Below are positions 27,095 to 35,656 of a stretch of DNA of 64,000 nucleotides, in pieces. Where the stretch lies: NCBI GenBank assembly GCA_027487845.1, contig JAIYCV010000041.1, positions 62,001-126,000 of the forward strand. The letters are read 5' to 3'. The notes under the pieces are model-generated. The model had not been told where the DNA came from and did no database searches. It saw nothing but the letters and a program-made list of their open reading frames with translations. Each line of letters opens with the position of its first letter. The first letter of the stretch is position 1. The position numbers and the translations under genes were made by a program. The DNA comes from Flammeovirgaceae bacterium. Its GTDB lineage: Bacteria > Bacteroidota > Bacteroidia > Cytophagales > Cyclobacteriaceae.

Positions 27095-27736
27095 GTGGAT
27101 AACCTAATGATTATTGGAGGTGGGCGACATGCTGTTGAAACGTTTTATTTGCTTGAAGATTTGGGTATTCATTCGATCGTAAAGGCATTTATTCAAGAAG
27201 AAACAACTGAAAATCAAAAGTTGTTGAATATACCAGTCATAAAAAAGGACACTTTAATAGCGCATAATTTTAGCAACGACAAAAAACCTCTATTAATTGG
27301 TGCAATTGGTAACATCAAAGATAACAAGAGAGTTGTTGAAGATTTCAAAAGGGAGGGCTTTTCGTTCTTTAGCGCCATTATTCCGACTGTTGTTCAAAAC
27401 AGACAACGGCACTTGGGGAATGGGATAGTGATAGCGCAGGGGTCTTTATTGAGTTGTAATGTGTCTATTGATGACCATTCAATGATCAACATAGGTTGCA
27501 CCTTAAGTCATGATGTTACTATTGGAAAGTATGTAAATATGTCACCTGGTACTCACGTTGCCGGCAATGCGACTATTGAAGACGAAGTATTTATTGGAAC
27601 TGGTGTAACGATAGTTCCCAAGGTAACAGTTGGAAAAGGATCCTACATTGCTGCCGGGGCATGCATTACAAAAGACATTTCTCCCTATAGCATGGTTGCC
27701 GGAGTTCCAGGGACTATCAAACGAAAAGTCAGTTGA
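27095..27736 (+). CDS. NeuD/PglD-type sugar O- or N-acyltransferase
   Basis: A 213-residue protein. The N-terminal Rossmann-like PglD domain (LMIIGGGRHAVETFYLLEDLG) is followed by a left-handed beta-helix (residues about 100-205, with NIGCTLSHDVTIGKYV, TIEDEVFIGTGVTI). The catalytic His is in SHDV. The cap is SMVAGVPGTIKRKVS. Such enzymes acetylate amino or hydroxyl groups of nucleotide sugars with acetyl-CoA. The start is GTG 27095; an in-frame ATG at 27107 would drop four residues. The stop overlaps the next gene's TTGA start. Confidence 0.86.
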   Translation: MDNLMIIGGGRHAVETFYLLEDLGIHSIVKAFIQEETTENQKLLNIPVIKKDTLIAHNFSNDKKPLLIGAIGNIKDNKRVVEDFKREGFSFFSAIIPTVVQNRQRHLGNGIVIAQGSLLSCNVSIDDHSMINIGCTLSHDVTIGKYVNMSPGTHVAGNATIEDEVFIGTGVTIVPKVTVGKGSYIAAGACITKDISPYSMVAGVPGTIKRKVS

Positions 27737-28902
27737 ACAGAATCAAATTGGGAGATTGGAAGCACTCTACTTCGCTTTTATTATTAAAAAGGGTTTATCG
27801 CTTTTTTAAATACAAAGAGGAACGCGCTCGACTTTTTCGAGAAGTCGAAATTAAAAGAATACAAGACAACCATATTCTTAATCAATTCGATCCGGCAGCA
27901 GAGAACTTAATTATTTTTTTTGTTCCAGGCGCGGATCGTTCCACAGGCAAAGAGACGATATCGGGGGGAGTAATTTCGTTGGTTTCGATTTGCGAAGAAA
28001 CAAAAAAGCTAAAGCCTATTCACAAGGCAGAAACGATCGCGTGTATTTTTCCGAGAGATTTTCTGTTTATTAAGCATGAGAATTTCCCTAACCAAACAAA
28101 CATTTATCGGTTTGAACAATTGCCTGTTTACTTTAAGAATGCAAAAAACATTACAATTCATTTACCCGAGTTAATGGTATCGAATTTTAAAGATGCATTG
28201 TTAAATTTTGAAATAAAATGGTTAAAGAAGAAAGACCTGGTCCACATTAACATTATTAATGCAAATATTCAACTGATGCCTGCTCCCTTGGAGATTGATT
28301 CATTAAGTGAGATCGCAGATTTGATTACTATAACAGCAGCTCATACCAAATATTGTACAAAAAACTTCAGAGATTTTTATAAAAAGCCACTTCATAAATT
28401 TTCGGCATGGATAAGCCCTGAGCAATACATTTATAGACCTTATGCTGAAAAAGAAAACCTTTTAGTGGTCTCTCCAGATGAGAATCCTAGCAGGGAACAC
28501 GTCATGCAAAAATTACAAAGTATTCAAGGGCTTGAGATTGTAGTACTGCAAAATTTCAAGTACCAAAAATTTAAGGAGATTATTGGAAAAGCAAAGTGGG
28601 CAATTACTTTTGGCGAAGGTCTCGATGGCTATATATTAGAACCTATTTTTAGTGGAGCGATTGGTTTTGCTGTCTATAATGAAGAGTTTTTTACAGAAGA
28701 TTTTAAGACACTCAAAGGAATCTTTGCAAGTTATGAAAATATGGCTGAAGTAATTGTGAAGGAAATTAAATTGCTAGACAGTCCTTATGATTACAAAATG
28801 GTACAAAAACAGCAGTTTCAGCTTTGTGCTAAGCACTATAACTTCGGTCAGTACCAAGAGAACATAAAAAAATTTTATCTCCAAGATTACACGTTTAAAT
28901 AA
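27733..28902 (+). CDS. Protein of unknown function in polysaccharide locus (possible GT-B transferase)
   Basis: A 389-residue protein that I do not recognise with confidence. It starts with a positively charged helical stretch, then NLIIFFVPGADRSTGKETISGGVISLVSICEETKKL. The C-terminal third has alternating strands and helices (NLLVVSPDENPSREHV, LEIVVLQNFKYQKFKEIIGKAKWAITFGEGLDGYILEPIFSGAIGFAVY), which is the look of a GT-B donor domain with GEGLDGYILEP where an acidic donor motif might be. No signal peptide is evident. Translation is coupled to the previous gene through TTGA, and the GT2 gene follows with no gap. Confidence 0.6.
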   Translation: MNRIKLGDWKHSTSLLLLKRVYRFFKYKEERARLFREVEIKRIQDNHILNQFDPAAENLIIFFVPGADRSTGKETISGGVISLVSICEETKKLKPIHKAETIACIFPRDFLFIKHENFPNQTNIYRFEQLPVYFKNAKNITIHLPELMVSNFKDALLNFEIKWLKKKDLVHINIINANIQLMPAPLEIDSLSEIADLITITAAHTKYCTKNFRDFYKKPLHKFSAWISPEQYIYRPYAEKENLLVVSPDENPSREHVMQKLQSIQGLEIVVLQNFKYQKFKEIIGKAKWAITFGEGLDGYILEPIFSGAIGFAVYNEEFFTEDFKTLKGIFASYENMAEVIVKEIKLLDSPYDYKMVQKQQFQLCAKHYNFGQYQENIKKFYLQDYTFK

Positions 28903-29880
28903 ATGGAACAACCTTTAGTTACGGTAGTTACCGTTACTTATAACTCTGCTGATTATGTGCGCGATGCTATAGAGAGTATTTTGGCATCCAGCTACACAAA
29001 CTTTGAACTGATTATTGGAGATGACTGCTCCACCGATAGTACATGGGAGATTATCCAAGAATACAAAGATCCACGTATTGTTGCCTACAGGAATGAGCAA
29101 AACTTAAAAGAATATCCAAACCGCAATAAAGCAATAAGCTTGGCGAAGGGAGAATACTTGCTCTTTATAGATGGTGATGATATGATTTACCCACATGGCT
29201 TGGAATTTATGGTTCGTATGTTAGATGCTTTTCCAACTTGTGGAATGGCAATACGGAGTGGGTTCAGAAATAATTTATTTTATCCCGTGATTATTACTCC
29301 GACTCAATTTTACCGCGAACAGTACTTTGGTACTGGATTTATGGGGACTGCTTTGACAAATGTCTTTTTTAGAACAAATGTCCTAATAGAAGTTGGTGGC
29401 TTTTCATTGGAGTCAAAAATTGGGGATGAATTTATACGTTATAAAATTGCAGCGAGATACGATTCTTTGTTAATTAACGATGATCTTACTTGGTGGAGGG
29501 AGACACCAGGGCAAGCTTCACGAGCTATCGCTAAAGATGGTATTACAATACTGGAATCCTATAAACTATTTTTTCAATTTATAGACCACCGTGATTGCCC
29601 GTTACCACAAATTGAACGAAATAGAGCGAGGCATAATTTGTATATCAAACTTTCAAGAGTCATCATAAAAAAAATTTGCTCACTATCATTTAAAAAAGCA
29701 AGCTCGCTGATTAAGTGGTTTAGAGTTCCGATTTTTTATTTGATTTTTATTAGAAAACCTATTGTTGAGGATGTTTTTGTTGAATTTTCTGTTGAGAAAC
29801 CGCTCAGGTTGCCATTTTCGGAGCATCCATTTGCGAGTCCTCTAAAATATGTTAAAAATCAAAATTATGATCTATTGTAA
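28903..29880 (+). CDS. GT2 family glycosyltransferase
   Basis: A 325-residue GT-A protein: VTVVTVTYNSADYVRDAIESIL, GDDCSTDSTWEII, NKAISLAKGEYLLFIDGDDMI (the DXD-type motif) and WWRETPGQASR near the acceptor region. The C-terminal 60 residues are basic and hydrophobic and may sit on the membrane. It directly follows the unknown protein and precedes a second GT2 gene by 22 bp, suggesting two consecutive sugar additions. The donor is unknown. Confidence 0.87.
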   Translation: MEQPLVTVVTVTYNSADYVRDAIESILASSYTNFELIIGDDCSTDSTWEIIQEYKDPRIVAYRNEQNLKEYPNRNKAISLAKGEYLLFIDGDDMIYPHGLEFMVRMLDAFPTCGMAIRSGFRNNLFYPVIITPTQFYREQYFGTGFMGTALTNVFFRTNVLIEVGGFSLESKIGDEFIRYKIAARYDSLLINDDLTWWRETPGQASRAIAKDGITILESYKLFFQFIDHRDCPLPQIERNRARHNLYIKLSRVIIKKICSLSFKKASSLIKWFRVPIFYLIFIRKPIVEDVFVEFSVEKPLRLPFSEHPFASPLKYVKNQNYDLL

Positions 29881-29902
29881 CATTAATAGCTATTGATTGA
29901 AA

Positions 29903-30814
29903 ATGGCCAAATTTGATACCTTAGTGACAATCGGGATGCCAGTTTACAACGATGTAAATTTTGTCGATAAAGCAATTAATAGCCTTCTTTCACAGTCTTA
30001 TGCTAATTTTGAATTGATAATTTCAGATGACAATTCAACTGATGGAAGTGGCCAGATTTGTGCGGAATTTGGGATCAGGGATAGCAGAATTTACTATTAC
30101 AGGCAACCAATTAATCTTGGTATCTCAAAAAACATGGAGTTCTTGGTAAAACAAGCAAAAGGGAAATACTTTATGTGGGCTGCAAATGATGATTTGTGGT
30201 CTTCAGATTTTATTGAGGCACACGTGAGGTGCTTAGAAAATAATCCGGGAAGTATCGTAGCGTTCTGTAATTATTGTTCTGTTGACGAGAATGATGAAAT
30301 TATTTCGCCAATTGTATCGATTGATTTTTCTAACGAAATTTTATTTGATCGCCTCACGAAGTTTGTGAAAAATCCAAATGATGCGTTTGGTTATGGTCTT
30401 TTTAGGAGGAATAAAATTGTTAACATCTGTTTTCCCAAATGGATTGGTTACAACGCAAGCTGTGCTTACGATAATATTTTCCCCCCGCTCTGTTTTGCTT
30501 TGACTTGTGGAAACTACAGCTCGGTAAATGAGAAAAGACCTTTGTGGTTCAATCGAATAAAAAAAGCAGAAAATATAAATCATAAAATACCTTTTGGCAA
30601 TGTTTTTCTGTTGGGTTATTTCTTCTATTCGATTAGGAAACTAAATTTGGTGATGGAGTCTTGTTCAGCTATATTTAATGCAAAGAGAGAAGTTGGGATT
30701 GTTTTAAGAATTTTTCCCAGATTATTTTTTTCTTGGTTTTTGATTCCAGTTTTTTACAATTTTCATAAGAAATATTCAGCATATTTAAAAAATGGGGCGA
30801 ATACCTTTATCTAA
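29903..30814 (+). CDS. GT2 family glycosyltransferase
   Basis: A 303-residue GT-A protein with TIGMPVYNDVNFVDKAINSLLSQSY, SDDNSTDGSGQI, LGISKNMEFLVKQAKGKYFMWAANDD (metal-binding region) and a hydrophobic C-terminus. The N-terminal domain resembles the preceding GT2 but the rest differs, so they are not a recent duplication. I prefer ATG 29903 to a TTG two codons earlier. The methyltransferase gene follows after 48 bp. Confidence 0.85.
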   Translation: MAKFDTLVTIGMPVYNDVNFVDKAINSLLSQSYANFELIISDDNSTDGSGQICAEFGIRDSRIYYYRQPINLGISKNMEFLVKQAKGKYFMWAANDDLWSSDFIEAHVRCLENNPGSIVAFCNYCSVDENDEIISPIVSIDFSNEILFDRLTKFVKNPNDAFGYGLFRRNKIVNICFPKWIGYNASCAYDNIFPPLCFALTCGNYSSVNEKRPLWFNRIKKAENINHKIPFGNVFLLGYFFYSIRKLNLVMESCSAIFNAKREVGIVLRIFPRLFFSWFLIPVFYNFHKKYSAYLKNGANTFI

Positions 30815-30862
30815 GCTTGAAATTAGGATGACGTTTATTTAAGTGCCTTTGGGGAATCTAAT

Positions 30863-31531
30863 ATGAGTTATAAAAATGAACATTATTTAGAGAAGGATAA
30901 CTTCTACTATGATCAGAGTCGAGATGAAATGCTTTCTTATGTGCCTGTTGGAGTTAATTCAGTTTTGGATGTGGGTTGCTCATCAGGTGCTTTTGGTAGG
31001 CTGTTAAAAGAAAAACGAGGTTGTGAAGTTTGGGGTATTGAGCCTACGGATTCGGCAATAAAAGCTAACAAGGTTCTCGATAGAGTTTTTCACGATGTAT
31101 TTCACCAAGAGCTGGATTTAGGTGACAAGAAGTTTGATGCAATTATTTTTAATGATGTCTTGGAGCACTTAGCTGATCCCTGGGGAGCTTTGAGTTTCGC
31201 AAAAGAGCTATTGACAGTCGATGGATGTATAGTAGCTTCAATTCCGAACCTACAATGTTATTCGGTCGTTAAAGATCTAATAATTCATGGAGAATTTCAA
31301 TACCAGGAAAGCGGGATATTAGATAAAACTCATTTACGGTTTTTTACAAAAAAATCCATACATCAGCTTTTTTCAAATACTGGTTATGATATAATAACAA
31401 TAGCAGGGCAGAATTCAGTTGTAAACGGGTCACGATTTCTTAGAATGTTGTCATTTTTTACAAGTAGAAGATTTGATTCTTTCTATTACGTCAATTTCGC
31501 TCTTTGTGCTAAGAAGAAAAAAGCGGAATAG
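30863..31531 (+). CDS. Class I SAM-dependent methyltransferase (UbiG-like)
   Basis: A 222-residue enzyme with a typical SAM fold: SVLDVGCSSGAFGRLL (motif I), EVWGIEPTDSAI, FDAIIFNDVLEHLADPWGAL (motif with the EHL stretch) and GCIVASIPNLQCY. Its proteins of this subgroup methylate sugars or lipids. The cluster context points to O-methylation of a glycan residue or its precursor. The next gene (the second AsnB-like) starts one base after its stop. Confidence 0.8.
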   Translation: MSYKNEHYLEKDNFYYDQSRDEMLSYVPVGVNSVLDVGCSSGAFGRLLKEKRGCEVWGIEPTDSAIKANKVLDRVFHDVFHQELDLGDKKFDAIIFNDVLEHLADPWGALSFAKELLTVDGCIVASIPNLQCYSVVKDLIIHGEFQYQESGILDKTHLRFFTKKSIHQLFSNTGYDIITIAGQNSVVNGSRFLRMLSFFTSRRFDSFYYVNFALCAKKKKAE

Positions 31532-31532
31532 A

Positions 31533-33389
31533 ATGTGTGGAGTAAGTATTGTAATTAATAGGAATGATCGAAATGACGATGAAAAACTAATAATTGATTC
31601 TCTCAATAGTAAAATATCAAATAGAGGTCCTGATGCTGAAGGGTATTACTTCGGTACTAATTTCGCATTTGGTCATCGCAGGCTTTCGATTATTGATCTT
31701 AGTAGCGCGGGGCATCAACCGATGCTAAGAGGGGAACTATGTATTACTTATAATGGTGAAGTTTATAACTACCTTGAATTAAAACAAGAGCTAGAAGAAC
31801 TTGGTCACGGGTTTGTTTCTCAAAGTGATACGGAAGTTATTCTTGCAGCTTTTCAGGAATGGGGAACGGATGCTTTCAAAAAATTTAATGGTATGTGGGC
31901 ATTTGCGTTGCATGATGCCAGCAAGAATGAAATCATATTATGCAGAGATCATTTTGGCATTAAGCCGCTTTACTTCACTACTACCAATAGTTATTTCTTG
32001 GCGGGTTCTGAAGTCAAACAATTCACAGCGATTGATGAGTTTATCCCTCGATTAAACAAAGCAGTGGCTGTTAATTTTTTAGTGAATGGCCTACTTAATT
32101 ATTCCGAACAGACCTTCTTTGACGGAGTTAGGGAACTAAGGCCGGGGCATTTTTTACGGTACAACTTAACTACTCACCAATATAATGTAACTCAATGGTA
32201 TGATCTTGAAAGTGCGGCCGCTCGAAAGGACGTTAGTTACCCTGATGCTGTGCACGCTGTTGGTGAATTATTTAGGAACAGTGTTCGGATTCGCATGCGT
32301 TCTGACGTACGAGTGGGTAGTTGCCTTTCAGGTGGCGTAGATAGCTCTGCCATAGTGAGTGTGATTCATAAGGAACAAATTGCAAACGATGATTTTGCGA
32401 CTGTTACTTCTTGCTATACCGATGTTCGGTATGATGAACAGGTATTTAGCGATCAGGTCTCGAAACAAACCGGTTTTCGGGCAATAAAAGTTTTCCCGGA
32501 CCTCAACCACTTGCTTGATATGGGCGATTTGGATAAGATGATTTATCATCAAGATCAGCCTTTTAGCGGAGCATCTCACTATTCAGAGTATAAGGTATTT
32601 CAAGCTGCAAGCAAAGAACAAATTATCGTGATGCAAGATGGCCAAGGGTCAGACGAATTCCTTTGTGGGTATGGCGAATTTTATATAGCTTATCTAAAAG
32701 AACTTATTAGCTCATTTCGGTGGATGAAGGCTGTGTCCGTATTGAATGAAAAATCTAGGCATAGAAAAATTAATTTATTAAAGGAACTGCTTTCAGTTGG
32801 CAAAACAATTATAGAACCATTTGTAGTTCAGTTATTAAGAAAGATATTGAATAAGAAAGTTCATCCTTGGCTGTCTGAAAAATGGCGAAAAATAGCTTAT
32901 GATTCATTGTTGAATTTTGAGGGTGGGGGGGTGCGCGAACTCAGTTTGAAAGAAATTCAATATTCAAGTATTCCCTATCAACTTCATTCTGAGGATCGCA
33001 ATTCAATGCTTTTTTCAATAGAATCTAGGCTACCATTTTTGGATCATAGATTGGTAGAATATGGTATAGGTATTCCATCAGAATACAAGATCAGAAATGG
33101 GTTTACAAAAGCAGTGCTGCGCGATGCCATTGGAGAACTACCAGAGTGTATAAAGAGAAGAACAGATAAGATGGGGTTTGTAGCCCCTGATCCAGTTTGG
33201 ATGATACAAAACAAAGAACGAGTTCGGAAGGATTTGGAAAACGTAGTGAGTTCGATGAATATTTTTTCAAATGAACTCCTCAATCGATTTGATAGGTTTA
33301 CTAAAGGTGAGTTAGGGTACGAACCGATTTATTTTAGGGCGATGGCATTTTATCGCTTTTGTGTGATATTCAAAATCAGAGTAGATTGA
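31533..33389 (+). CDS. asnB: Asparagine synthase (glutamine-hydrolysing) family amidotransferase, second copy
   Basis: A 618-residue AsnB homologue. The start is ATG 31533 because it places the glutaminase nucleophile at Cys2 (MCGVSIVI); an upstream in-frame start would add 20 residues and destroy it. NRGPDAEGYY, TYNGEVYNYLELK, the PP-loop SGGVDSS (residues 266-272) and QDGQGSDEFLCGY are all present. Length matches the first copy, but the sequences differ enough that they are not a recent duplication. Its gene shares the final base of its TGA with the start of hisH, directly joining it to the amidino-sugar module. A role in amidating a uronic acid is inferred. Confidence 0.88.
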   Translation: MCGVSIVINRNDRNDDEKLIIDSLNSKISNRGPDAEGYYFGTNFAFGHRRLSIIDLSSAGHQPMLRGELCITYNGEVYNYLELKQELEELGHGFVSQSDTEVILAAFQEWGTDAFKKFNGMWAFALHDASKNEIILCRDHFGIKPLYFTTTNSYFLAGSEVKQFTAIDEFIPRLNKAVAVNFLVNGLLNYSEQTFFDGVRELRPGHFLRYNLTTHQYNVTQWYDLESAAARKDVSYPDAVHAVGELFRNSVRIRMRSDVRVGSCLSGGVDSSAIVSVIHKEQIANDDFATVTSCYTDVRYDEQVFSDQVSKQTGFRAIKVFPDLNHLLDMGDLDKMIYHQDQPFSGASHYSEYKVFQAASKEQIIVMQDGQGSDEFLCGYGEFYIAYLKELISSFRWMKAVSVLNEKSRHRKINLLKELLSVGKTIIEPFVVQLLRKILNKKVHPWLSEKWRKIAYDSLLNFEGGGVRELSLKEIQYSSIPYQLHSEDRNSMLFSIESRLPFLDHRLVEYGIGIPSEYKIRNGFTKAVLRDAIGELPECIKRRTDKMGFVAPDPVWMIQNKERVRKDLENVVSSMNIFSNELLNRFDRFTKGELGYEPIYFRAMAFYRFCVIFKIRVD

Positions 33390-34009
33390 TGCTGACCATT
33401 GTAAATTATGGTGTAGGGAATCTTTCTTCCATGCAAAATATGCTTAAGAAGGCTGGAGTTTCTTGTACCATAAGTGCTAGCCCTGCGGAGATAAGTGATG
33501 CAAGTCATATAATATTACCAGGTGTAGGTGCCTTTGATACATGTGCAGGTAAGTTACACCAGTCGGGTCTTATTGAAATTCTCCATCAGAAAGTAATCGT
33601 GCAAAAGACTCCTGTCCTTGGTGTTTGTGTGGGGCATCAGCTTTTATTTGAGAGTAGCGAAGAAGGTCAATTATCAGGTCTTGGTTGGATAAAGGGAAAG
33701 GTTGTGAAATTCAAGGATGAAATGCTACCCGCCAATACGAAAATCCCTCACATGGGCTGGACAGACGTCACTTTGAGTAAATCATCAAAACTTTTTGAAG
33801 GAATGTACAGTGAGCCTAGGTTTTATTTTGTACACTCCTACCACGCGCAGCTGAAGAATGAAAGCGATGCTCTTTTTTATGCTTACTATGGTTACAGGTT
33901 TGTAGCAGGTGTTGAGCAAGGTAATATAATGGGGGTACAATTCCATCCTGAAAAGAGTCATAAATTCGGGCTAAAGCTATTAGGCAACTTCGCATCGATT
34001 TGTGTTTGA
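33389..34009 (+). CDS. hisH: HisH-like glutamine amidotransferase of sugar amidation (WbuY-like)
   Basis: A 206-residue class I glutaminase. NYGVGNLSSMQNMLKK, LPGVGAFD, the nucleophile in LGVCVGHQLLFESS (Cys80) and VQFHPEKS (His186, Glu188) give the full catalytic triad. It makes ammonia from glutamine, in histidine synthesis for the HisF partner, but in polysaccharide loci for the sugar amidotransferase WbuX/WbpG. The following HisF-like and WbuX-like genes and the absence of other his genes argue for the sugar role. The start is ATG 33389, overlapping the AsnB stop as TGATG. Confidence 0.88.
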   Translation: MLTIVNYGVGNLSSMQNMLKKAGVSCTISASPAEISDASHIILPGVGAFDTCAGKLHQSGLIEILHQKVIVQKTPVLGVCVGHQLLFESSEEGQLSGLGWIKGKVVKFKDEMLPANTKIPHMGWTDVTLSKSSKLFEGMYSEPRFYFVHSYHAQLKNESDALFYAYYGYRFVAGVEQGNIMGVQFHPEKSHKFGLKLLGNFASICV

Positions 34010-34073
34010 AGTACAGTATTATTGACTATCCTAGTTACACTATTAAAGTGTTAGAAATAATTTTTTTTGGTTT

Positions 34074-34838
34074 GTGAAAAGATTTCGTATCGTTCCAACT
34101 CTGTTAGTTCAAGATGGGGGTCTCGTCAAGTCAATAAAGTTTAAGAATCACAAGTACGTGGGAGACCCAATTAATGCAGTCAAAATATTTAATGATAAAG
34201 AAGTAGATGAAATTGTTGTTTTGGACATATCGGCCAGTGCTGAGAAACGTTCACCCAACATTGCTTCAATACGAGAGATTGCCGGGGAAGCATTTATGCC
34301 ACTTGCCTATGGTGGTGGAATCACAACGGTAGCGGAAATTCAAGAGTTGATTGCATCTGGGGTTGAAAAAGTGATCTTAAACACCGCTGTTTTCAAGAAC
34401 CCAAGTTTGGTAACCCAAGCAGCAGCCTATGTGGGCTGTCAGAGCATAGTTGTGGCAATCGATGTGAAGAAGACAATTTGGGGAAAACTGAAAGTTTTCA
34501 TCAATAATGGAGCAAAAAACACAAATAGAGACCCAGTTGAATATGCAATTGCAATGCAACAAGCGGGTGCTGGAGAGCTATTGCTGAATTCGATTGATCG
34601 TGATGGGACATTTGAGGGATACGATTTAGAATTGATTGAAGCGGTTTCCAAATCAGTGTCAATTCCAATAGTTGCTAGCGGAGGAGCATCTGAGATTGAA
34701 GATTTTAAAAAGGCAGTCAATGCTGGCGCTTCAGCCGTTGCAGCCGGAAGTTTATTTGTTTTTCGAAGGCCTCACCGTGCAGTACTTATTAGTTACCCCG
34801 ATCAAAAGGAATTGGCGCAAAAAGTATTTTTAAAGTAG
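34074..34838 (+). CDS. hisF: HisF-like ammonia-channel protein of sugar amidation (WbuZ-like)
   Basis: A 254-residue TIM-barrel protein clearly related to HisF (YGGGIT, VVAIDVKK, LLNSIDRDGTFEGYD, ASGGASEIEDF). In HisF the general acid/base Asp11 lies in CLDVKDG. Here the same position is Leu11 (VPTLLVQDGG), while the second catalytic Asp (in AIDVKK) is kept. That pattern, as in WbuZ/HisF2, fits a protein that passes ammonia but does not cyclise ProFAR. Start is GTG, because no ATG lies near; a weak AT hairpin of 5 bp sits in the 64-bp space before it. The methyltransferase gene follows after 18 bp. Confidence 0.87.
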   Translation: MKRFRIVPTLLVQDGGLVKSIKFKNHKYVGDPINAVKIFNDKEVDEIVVLDISASAEKRSPNIASIREIAGEAFMPLAYGGGITTVAEIQELIASGVEKVILNTAVFKNPSLVTQAAAYVGCQSIVVAIDVKKTIWGKLKVFINNGAKNTNRDPVEYAIAMQQAGAGELLLNSIDRDGTFEGYDLELIEAVSKSVSIPIVASGGASEIEDFKKAVNAGASAVAAGSLFVFRRPHRAVLISYPDQKELAQKVFLK

Positions 34839-34856
34839 TAATAAAACATTGATGTA

Positions 34857-35612
34857 ATGGAAATAGAATTACCAAATCTGTTAAAACAAATGTATGTTTC
34901 TGGCTTTGTTATTGATAGAAAACAGAATAGAAGAAAGGCTACTGATTCTACTATTTCGGAAGCTGAAGCCAAAATGTTAATGAAAATAGTAACTGATTGT
35001 GCGGCCGTTACAACTCTCGAGACTGGACTTGCATTTGGGGCTTCTGCTTTGGCAGTATGCAAGGCAAAAGAAAAAATGAATTCGAAAGAAACGGTTCACT
35101 ACGGTGTTGACCCCAATCAACGAGATTATTTTGAGGAGGCTGCTTTGGTTTCGCTTGAGAAAGAAGGTTTGATCAATCAATTTAAGTTACTGGAGGGGCC
35201 AAGTCACTTAGTAATAAGTGACCTGATAAAAAGCAACGTAAAATTGGATTTTGCATTTATTGATGGATGGCATACTTTTGATTATACGCTGATCGATTTT
35301 TTTCTTGTTGATAAACTATTGCGTCCGGGTGGTTTCATTGCATTTCATGATATGCAAGCATTGTCTAAGCAAAAAGTACTAAAATTCATTTTGACCCATC
35401 GGAAATATCAAGTCGAAAAAAAGTATGCTGTAAGAGGTAATGAGCCCAGACTTTCGACCATTAAATTTTTTTTATGGCGATTGATAGTTAGCCCTCGTCT
35501 TTTATTTTCATGGTTTCATTGGAATTACCAGTTTTACAATTCTTCTGGACTTATTGTATTGAGGAAACAACAAGATTTTGAACCCAATTTTGATTTTTAC
35601 AAAGCTTTTTGA
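34857..35612 (+). CDS. Class I SAM-dependent methyltransferase (Methyltransf_24-like)
   Basis: A 251-residue protein with TTLETGLAFGASALAVCKA (SAM loop), HYGVDPNQRDYFEEAAL, LDFAFIDGWHTFDYTLIDFFLVDKLLRPGGFIAFHD and an acidic pair that could bind metal. This pattern is that of O-methyltransferases. It sits inside the amidino-sugar module, between the HisF-like and WbuX-like genes. It may therefore methylate the same sugar, or may act on the amidine; the latter would be new and is only a guess. Spacing is 18 bp before and 44 bp after. Confidence 0.78.
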   Translation: MEIELPNLLKQMYVSGFVIDRKQNRRKATDSTISEAEAKMLMKIVTDCAAVTTLETGLAFGASALAVCKAKEKMNSKETVHYGVDPNQRDYFEEAALVSLEKEGLINQFKLLEGPSHLVISDLIKSNVKLDFAFIDGWHTFDYTLIDFFLVDKLLRPGGFIAFHDMQALSKQKVLKFILTHRKYQVEKKYAVRGNEPRLSTIKFFLWRLIVSPRLLFSWFHWNYQFYNSSGLIVLRKQQDFEPNFDFYKAF

Positions 35613-35656
35613 TTCTTTCAATTGATTTTTTTGCTTTAAACATAGAATAAATCCGA

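Noticed and set aside
34037-34051. Short inverted repeat ACACT/AGTGT before a T-run, upstream of the HisF-like gene
   Set aside because: A 5-bp AT-rich stem is too weak, and a stop between the HisH-like and HisF-like partners is unlikely.
33389-34838. HisH and HisF as part of a histidine biosynthesis operon
   Set aside because: No other his gene is present, the HisF-like protein lacks its key aspartate, and a sugar amidotransferase follows.
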